Positions 7,125 to 11,261 of a stretch of 11,261 nucleotides of DNA are shown in pieces. This stretch comes from JBNGDW01 sp049975325 (GTDB taxonomy: Bacteria; Cloacimonadota; Cloacimonadia; JGIOTU-2; JBNGDW01). The stretch is from the NCBI GenBank assembly GCA_049975325.1, contig JBNGDW010000055.1, positions 1-11,261 on the forward strand, given 5' to 3'. Made by a program: the position numbers and the translations under genes. The notes below the pieces were generated by a model. The model ran no database searches. It was not told the origin of the DNA and saw nothing but the letters and a program-made list of their open reading frames with translations. Each line of letters starts with the position of its first letter. Within the stretch, counting starts at the first letter, position 1.

Positions 7125-8456
7125 ATGAAGATTATATCTAAATATATCCTAAAAGAGCACCTAGGACCGTTTCTTATTTCTATCGGGGTAATTACAGGCG
7201 TCATGCTACTGGATCAAATCCTTGATTTACTTGATACCATCATAACAAAGCATCTTAGCCTTTTTACGGTGGTCGAGCTTTTTGGGTTAAGCCTACCCTT
7301 TATGTTAGCCCTTTCTATACCTATGGCGGTATTGGTAGGCACTATCATGGGATTTGGAAGACTAGCATCTCAGAATGAGATTACGGCATTTAGGGCAAGT
7401 GGAGTTAGCACTTTCCGTCTACTAGTTCCTCCTCTTGTTGCAGCCATACTCCTCTCCTTTTTTATGATATATTTCAACAATTATATTTTACCTGAGAGCA
7501 ATTATGCCTTAAAAAATCTACTTCTCCAGGTTCGCTCTCGCCGGCCCACTTCTGAACTAAAACCGGGTTTATTTACGAAATTAGAGGATTACAACTTTTA
7601 TTTTTACCATAAAAACGAAGAAACAGGTCTATTTGAGCAAGTAATTATATACGATCGTAAAGGGGGAAATTTTCCCCGTATGATTACTGCAAAAAATGGA
7701 GATATACAGCTTTCTAACGGGGGAAATTCACTTTCTGCTACCCTTTATAATGGAGAAATTCATGAGCTGGATAATGCCAATCCACACGATTACACTATCA
7801 TGCATTTTAATCGATATCATTTGGATATCCCTGACCTGGGGTTTGCTAAACAAAGAGAGCTAATAGCACAGCGAGGCGATAGAGAAATGAGTGGAAAGGC
7901 AATGCAAGAAAAAGTTACCCAACTTGAAAAAACCCGCTCGGCAAAACTAAATGAGTTACGCAGTTATGAACGGGAGCTGGAACTGCTGCCAACAAAATTC
8001 AACGATGTAAATAAAATCAAGGAAGAAGAGCGGAAGCTAAATCAACTTATTAAAATGAGAGAATCCAGTATAAAAAACCTTAACTCAGAGATAAACCGCT
8101 ATCAAGTAGAAATTCATAAAAAATACTCAATAGCCTTTGCTTGTATCGTTTTTGTACTTATCGGTGCCCCTATAGGCATGATGACCCGTACACATACGAT
8201 CGGCAGAGGATTTGCCGTGAGTGCTCTCGTGTTTCTTGTCTATTATATCTCACTGTACGGTGGTGAAGAATTAGCAGACCGCCTTATTATTTCTCCATTC
8301 TGGGCAATGTGGATATCAAATATTATTTTTATGGGGGTTGGCATCTACCTTGTTATCTACACAGTGAAAGAGCAACATATAATCCATTTAGAAAAATTCC
8401 AGCGACTTTTCGGCAAAAAGCAGCATACTATGGACAATGATACTAAAATAATCTAA
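7125..8456 (+). CDS. lptF: LptF-type LPS export permease with a coiled-coil insertion
   Basis: This is a member of the YjgP/YjgQ family, the membrane subunits that with LptB extract LPS from the inner membrane and pass it to LptC/LptA. It has 443 residues. Three N-terminal helices (about 15-37, 51-76, 98-119) are followed by a periplasmic beta-jellyroll-like domain (about 130-250) and three C-terminal helices (about 333-352, 361-380, 393-412). Landmarks are 'LPFMLALSIPMAVLVGTIMGFGRLASQNEITAFRASG' (about 57-93), shared in pattern with the next gene, and 'GAPIGMMTR..TIGRGFAVS' after TM4. Between the jellyroll and TM4, residues about 254-330 are a charged, Lys/Glu/Arg-rich stretch that reads as coiled coil. 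It is much longer than in E. coli LptF (about 366 aa) and absent from the downstream partner. Calling this subunit F and the next G rests on gene order and on the next protein's closer fit to LptG. The ATG at 7125 has only a weak GAG-type site. It is followed after 6 nt by lptG. Confidence 0.92.
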   Translation: MKIISKYILKEHLGPFLISIGVITGVMLLDQILDLLDTIITKHLSLFTVVELFGLSLPFMLALSIPMAVLVGTIMGFGRLASQNEITAFRASGVSTFRLLVPPLVAAILLSFFMIYFNNYILPESNYALKNLLLQVRSRRPTSELKPGLFTKLEDYNFYFYHKNEETGLFEQVIIYDRKGGNFPRMITAKNGDIQLSNGGNSLSATLYNGEIHELDNANPHDYTIMHFNRYHLDIPDLGFAKQRELIAQRGDREMSGKAMQEKVTQLEKTRSAKLNELRSYERELELLPTKFNDVNKIKEEERKLNQLIKMRESSIKNLNSEINRYQVEIHKKYSIAFACIVFVLIGAPIGMMTRTHTIGRGFAVSALVFLVYYISLYGGEELADRLIISPFWAMWISNIIFMGVGIYLVIYTVKEQHIIHLEKFQRLFGKKQHTMDNDTKII

Positions 8457-8462
8457 GAGCAA

Positions 8463-9590
8463 ATGAAAATATTAGATAGATATCTCACAAGAAATTTCGC
8501 CCGCTTATATGGGCTCTTCTTCCTCATCTTCCTAGCAATTTTTATCGTAATCGAAGTATCTGAAATACTTGGTAAATTTTTAGACTATGAGCCTTACTTT
8601 TTTGATATTCCCCTGTATTTCCTCTATGGAATCCCCTATACTATTGTGCTGACTTCACCTGTTGTGATGTTACTTGCAGGGCTTTTTTTAATGCAACAGA
8701 TGGATCAGACAAATGAGATTACTGCTATTCGAGGGGCTGGTATCAGTATTATGCGCATGGCGCGTCCACTTTTTATCTTTGCATTTGGTGTTGTTCTACT
8801 AGTTATGGCTCTCGGAGAAGTAGTTGTTCCATATACTGAAGAACAGAAAGATTATATCAAAAATGTAAAAATATACAAACGACCACAAGAGGACATAAAG
8901 ATGCGGTCAAATATTCAATATAAGGACACCCAGGCAAGGCTATACTACATTGGCTTTCTGGATGGATATTGTAATCAAATTAGACAAATAGATATTGCGA
9001 AATTTAAGCAGGATAATACAAATTTTGTCGATGCAGATAATTTAATTGAGGAAAAGATAAACGCTGAATATGCGGAATGGAGAGGAGGGGAGCCGGGAAG
9101 TCCACCTGCCTTGATCTTCCATAATGGCTATATTCGGAGATTCTCAGAAGGGAAGCAGGTTTATTTTGAGGAATTTATTCAACGAGAATTCCCTTCTATT
9201 GACATCCAGCCAACTGACCTTTTTAAAGTAGAAAAAGACCCTCTGAAGATGGATTTCTTTGAATTGAGTGAATATATCGACCACCTTAAAAGCATTGGTG
9301 AGAAACATCAGCGAGAGCTTGTCGAATTACATCTAAAGATTTCATTCCCGTTTACGAATTTGATAATCTTGCTTTTCTGCCTGCCACTTGCTGGAATGCG
9401 AGGAAAAGAGCGATCGAGAGGACTTGCATTCGTCATTGGTATTGCGACTTGCTTTGTATACCTTTCTGCTGTGCGTCTGGGACAAAGTCTGGGATACAAT
9501 GAAATAATATCACCTATTTTGGCAGCCTGGCTTGCAAATATTATTTTTGCCGCTATTGGCATCTTCGTTACAGTTAGAGCTGGGAGGTAG
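8463..9590 (+). CDS. lptG: LptG-type LPS export permease
   Basis: This is the second YjgP/YjgQ subunit of the LPS extractor, 375 residues, close to the family norm of about 360. Helices fall at about 15-37, 52-78 and 100-121, then a periplasmic jellyroll-type domain (about 125-260), then helices at about 293-311, 319-338 and 349-371. Family markers are 'EITAIRGAGIS' in the cytoplasmic coupling loop after TM2, which should meet LptB, the stretch 'ELHLKISFPFTNLIILLFCLP' split around TM4, and 'SPILAAWLANIIF' in TM6. It starts 6 nt after the lptF stop with no room for its own promoter, so the two are translated from one mRNA, as expected for partners in a complex. The proximal sequence TAAGAG, which overlaps the lptF stop, is the only possible ribosome site. 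LptB, LptC and LptA are not in the window. A convergent spacer with a hairpin follows. Confidence 0.93.
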   Translation: MKILDRYLTRNFARLYGLFFLIFLAIFIVIEVSEILGKFLDYEPYFFDIPLYFLYGIPYTIVLTSPVVMLLAGLFLMQQMDQTNEITAIRGAGISIMRMARPLFIFAFGVVLLVMALGEVVVPYTEEQKDYIKNVKIYKRPQEDIKMRSNIQYKDTQARLYYIGFLDGYCNQIRQIDIAKFKQDNTNFVDADNLIEEKINAEYAEWRGGEPGSPPALIFHNGYIRRFSEGKQVYFEEFIQREFPSIDIQPTDLFKVEKDPLKMDFFELSEYIDHLKSIGEKHQRELVELHLKISFPFTNLIILLFCLPLAGMRGKERSRGLAFVIGIATCFVYLSAVRLGQSLGYNEIISPILAAWLANIIFAAIGIFVTVRAGR

Positions 9591-9635
9591 TATAACTAAA
9601 GCCAAAAATGTCAAAGCAATTATTACATAGAGGGA

Positions 9636-9670
9636 AACCCGAGCTGCACTTCCAAGGCTGAACTCGGGTT
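9636..9670. terminator. Probable bidirectional terminator hairpin between lptG and the secreted-protein gene
   Basis: AACCCGAG (9636-9643) and CTCGGGTT (9663-9670) form a perfect 8-bp stem with a 19-nt loop in the 165-bp convergent spacer. Outer AGAG (9629-9632) and CTCT (9675-9678) could add a second short stem. The plus strand reaches a T-rich run (CTTTCTTTTT, 9687-9696) only 16 nt later; the minus strand meets TTTCCCTCT directly. Position between two converging genes supports the role; the lack of an immediate U-tract on the plus strand weakens it. Confidence 0.6.
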
Positions 9671-9755
9671 GTGTCTCTCTTACAAACTTTCTTTTTAGTC
9701 GCGATCTCTTATCGAGAAATTCCTCTTGAACAGACAACTCGAAATCTATCTACTC

Positions 9756-11048
9756 TCATCGCATTAATAACATCCTTTTTACGAATGTTGTATCATTTGT
9801 AGATAATTTATAGAAATAGATTCCTGAACTCATATTTTCTGCATTCCACTCAACAGTATGATTGCCAGCGGGTTTATTATCATTAACAAGAGTTTGGACT
9901 AGTTGACCTTTTATGTTGTAAATTTGGAGTTCCACCTTATCTGGTTTTGGCAATCCATAACTAATAATTGTCTCCTTATTAAATGGATTGGGGTGATTGG
10001 ATTTAAGCGTAACCTTCGAGGGTAACGAACTATCATCCTCGGCCATGCCTGTAGAAATAACAGTAATAAAATCTTCTTTGATTTCTGTATCTACATTTAT
10101 CGCCTCGTTTATTACAGTTAATGAGACCGTATAGGTGCCTGGATCCTCGTAGATATAAGTTGGATTTTCTTCTGTACTTGTACCTCCATCACCAAAATCC
10201 CAGTACCACGAAATTATTGGACTCCCTGAAGTTGACTGGTCTAAAAAATTTACAGTTAATGGGGCTTCTCCAGAGGTTATGTCTGCGGAAAAATCAGCGT
10301 CTATTGGAGGCAAAAGATCAGGTAAGCTTACCTTAGTCCCTTGAAGGATCTCCTTGGTATTTGTATCCTGGATGAATGCGGTCAACTCACAATTATCTGC
10401 TATCCAATTTGGATCTAAAGTAAAGGATAAACTCACTACATTTGTAGAGTCTGCTGAGAAATCAAGGGGAGTACCATATTGATTTGGAACCATCAGCCTT
10501 TCAACCCAATGTAGCGAATCTTGGTTTTGCCAGTGATACGGTATATGTGATTCTGTCAAAACAAGATGTAAGACCATGTCTGTACTGGTTGTCTCCGCAA
10601 CTTTAGTGGCTGTTAATGTCACATTATAATCAAGGCCCGTATGTTCACCTTCAACTTCTATTGTAAATGAAGAATTGATCGCTTTCCTTGCATTATATCG
10701 TGGCAAATAATACGAATACATACTCTGATTAGGACTTCCTCCAACAACTGTTAATACTCCGTCAAAAATAGCGGTTGGGTAACCTCCAACAGCTGAACCG
10801 TAGTAACCCATTCTAGATGCTGCATAGGTATTATAGAAAGGGTCTGAATTTGATGGGTGATATTCGATAACGGCAACATCGCAGCCGTTTGCAATTAAAT
10901 CTTCAGCACCCATCGCTGCACCGGGACAATAGCCACACCAGGTTGCCGTAAATATCTCCAGAACAACCATATCCCTTTCTACCTGCTCAGCAATCAACAT
11001 TGAAGCGGTTAAAAACAGCAGCGCTGTTATTAATATCAATCTTTTCAT
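9756..11048 (-). CDS. Secreted thioredoxin-fold (Omp28-related) protein with PKD domain and C-terminal T9SS-type sorting tail
   Basis: The 430-residue protein is modular. Residues 1-20 are a signal peptide (MKRL then a hydrophobic run, likely cut after LIA). About 25-120 is a thioredoxin-like domain with 'FTATWCGYCPGA' (CxxC at C38/C41) and a probable cis-proline in 'GGYPTAIFDG' (P91), the pattern of Omp28-related proteins. About 125-248 is beta-rich. About 250-331 is a PKD domain ('GEAPLTVNFLDQS', 'WYWDFGDGGTS', 'PGTYTVSLTV'). About 344-430 is a FlgD-like/T9SS type A sorting tail ('NHPNPFN', 'LQIYNIKGQLVQTL', 'SSGIYFYKLS', ending FVKRMLLMR). Export past the outer membrane or attachment to the cell surface is the likely fate. 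A thiol redox role is possible, but the substrate is unknown. The mature chain has two further cysteines, C56 and C220. The start is firm: GGAGGAG lies 8 nt upstream. It stands alone, convergent with lptG, and follows another surface-protein gene on the same strand. Confidence 0.88.
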   Translation of the reverse strand: MKRLILITALLFLTASMLIAEQVERDMVVLEIFTATWCGYCPGAAMGAEDLIANGCDVAVIEYHPSNSDPFYNTYAASRMGYYGSAVGGYPTAIFDGVLTVVGGSPNQSMYSYYLPRYNARKAINSSFTIEVEGEHTGLDYNVTLTATKVAETTSTDMVLHLVLTESHIPYHWQNQDSLHWVERLMVPNQYGTPLDFSADSTNVVSLSFTLDPNWIADNCELTAFIQDTNTKEILQGTKVSLPDLLPPIDADFSADITSGEAPLTVNFLDQSTSGSPIISWYWDFGDGGTSTEENPTYIYEDPGTYTVSLTVINEAINVDTEIKEDFITVISTGMAEDDSSLPSKVTLKSNHPNPFNKETIISYGLPKPDKVELQIYNIKGQLVQTLVNDNKPAGNHTVEWNAENMSSGIYFYKLSTNDTTFVKRMLLMR

Positions 11049-11056
11049 TTCTTAAT

Positions 11057-11063
11057 CTCCTCC
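11057..11063 (-). promoter_or_regulatory. Strong ribosome binding site for the secreted protein
   Basis: GGAGGAG is followed by 8 nt (ATTAAGAA) and ATG at 11048. It is the best Shine-Dalgarno in the window and shows that this organism does use the anti-SD interaction, unlike the bare starts of ligA and the Lol permease. Confidence 0.8.
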
Positions 11064-11104
11064 ATTCTAATTTTTTTGTTACCTAATTTTTATAAAGAAA
11101 TTAA

Positions 11105-11110
11105 TGTCAA
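11105..11110 (-). promoter_or_regulatory. Candidate -35 box (TTGACA) for the secreted-protein gene
   Basis: An exact TTGACA lies on the minus strand 56 nt before the start codon. At 17-18 nt spacing the sequence is ATTAGG or TTAGGT, not a good -10; TATAAA occurs 10 nt downstream, too close. A promoter is expected here because a possible terminator-like palindrome lies just upstream. Confidence 0.35.
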
Positions 11111-11130
11111 GAAATAGAGCCTTTCTCTTA

Positions 11131-11146
11131 TCCGTCAGCTGGCGGA
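11131..11146. repeat. 16-bp GC-rich imperfect palindrome, REP-like or terminator stem
   Basis: TCCGTCAGCTGGCGGA is a palindrome except for one T/G pair, which becomes a wobble in plus-strand RNA and a C/A mismatch in minus-strand RNA. It lies between the stop of the right-edge gene (11155) and the promoter region of the secreted-protein gene. The minus strand lacks a U-tract after it (AAGAGAAAG), so it is not a classical terminator for the gene upstream. An extragenic repeat is an alternative that only a genome-wide count can decide. Confidence 0.5.
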
Positions 11147-11154
11147 CTTTATTA

Positions 11155-11261
11155 TCAAAAACTTGTTGTAATTTCAAGCCTAACTCCTTTGAACATTGGG
11201 TATTGCTGGCAGATACCATTCCGGCAAATCTCACCGCCCTTTTCTTTCCCTACAAAAAGTC
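11155..11261 (-). CDS. C-terminal end of a probable outer-membrane beta-barrel protein (5' part beyond the window)
   Basis: A minus-strand frame enters from the right edge and gives 34 residues before TGA at 11155-11157. It contains GGEICRNGICQQYPMFKG and then VRLEITTSF. A final amphipathic strand that ends in phenylalanine is the usual mark of an outer-membrane beta-barrel. The G-G-x-x-C-x-x-G-x-C-x-x-x-P pattern followed by a short strand and Phe resembles the ends of uncharacterised FCB-group outer-membrane proteins (DUF6029-like, from memory and not verified). The Cys pair could form a disulfide in the last hairpin. The next gene on the strand begins 106 nt later. The fragment is short, so the family name stays unassigned. 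Confidence 0.62.
   Translation of the reverse strand, partial: LFVGKEKGGEICRNGICQQYPMFKGVRLEITTSF

Noticed and set aside
9510..9737. Minus-strand frame of 75 codons with a hydrophobic stretch (VSLYVIIALTFLALVIL)
   Set aside because: It overlaps the lptG 3' end antisense and runs through the terminator hairpin. The hydrophobic run is read from AT-rich spacer, and there is no convincing ribosome site.
11079..11249. Second open minus-strand frame at the right edge (contains RFAGMVSASN...)
   Set aside because: It overlaps the better barrel-end frame, crosses the palindrome and the putative promoter, and lacks a Shine-Dalgarno. The barrel-end frame has recognisable composition and ends in Phe before the spacer.
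1..11261. CRISPR arrays, toxin-antitoxin pairs, phage or transposon genes, tRNA/rRNA genes, riboswitches
   Set aside because: No spaced direct repeats, transposase or integrase motifs, RNA-gene signatures or long structured leaders were seen. The coding content is mostly core envelope and repair genes.

Overview
The window reads as a chromosomal segment of a low-GC, Gram-negative (diderm) bacterium. It carries the inner-membrane parts of lipoprotein export (LolCE-type permease, LolD), LPS export (LptF, LptG) and a TamB/AsmA-type lipid-transfer protein. It also carries a secreted protein with a PKD domain and a C-terminal tail of the type IX secretion (T9SS) sorting type (key residues NPFN, IYN..GQ, SSGIYFYKL, final K-R-M). 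That combination points to the FCB superphylum. I would guess a Cloacimonadota- or Marinimicrobia-like lineage, but the sequence alone does not settle the phylum.

Layout. On the minus strand, read from 4923 down to 1, lie a single LolC/LolE-type permease, LolD, and a very long TamB/AsmA-like protein that runs off the left edge (965 residues visible). The gaps are only 20-21 nt, so this is very probably one operon. A 138-bp divergent intergenic region (4924-5061) separates it from a plus-strand set: the NAD-dependent DNA ligase ligA, then lptF and lptG, which are 6 nt apart. A convergent spacer (9591-9755) holds an 8-bp GC-rich hairpin that probably ends both flanking transcription units. Past it on the minus strand is a 430-aa secreted thioredoxin-fold (Omp28-related) protein with a PKD domain and sorting tail. 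At the right edge are the last 34 residues of another minus-strand protein that ends like an outer-membrane beta-barrel; a 16-bp imperfect palindrome separates the two.

How the genes work together. LolCE/LolD pull mature lipoproteins out of the inner membrane for delivery to the outer membrane. LptF/LptG form the membrane part of the ABC extractor that loads LPS onto the periplasmic bridge. TamB/AsmA-like proteins are thought to form hydrophobic grooves that carry phospholipids or help outer-membrane assembly. Five of the eight genes therefore concern lipid or lipoprotein traffic to the outer membrane. LigA is a housekeeping replication and repair enzyme that shares the strand.

No RNA genes, insertion sequences, CRISPR arrays or phage genes were seen. 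Most of the window is recognisable core-genome content. The unusual points are the divergent control region with outward-facing repeated sequence signatures, a coiled-coil insertion in LptF, and the modular secreted protein. I found no convincing new defence or mobile system.
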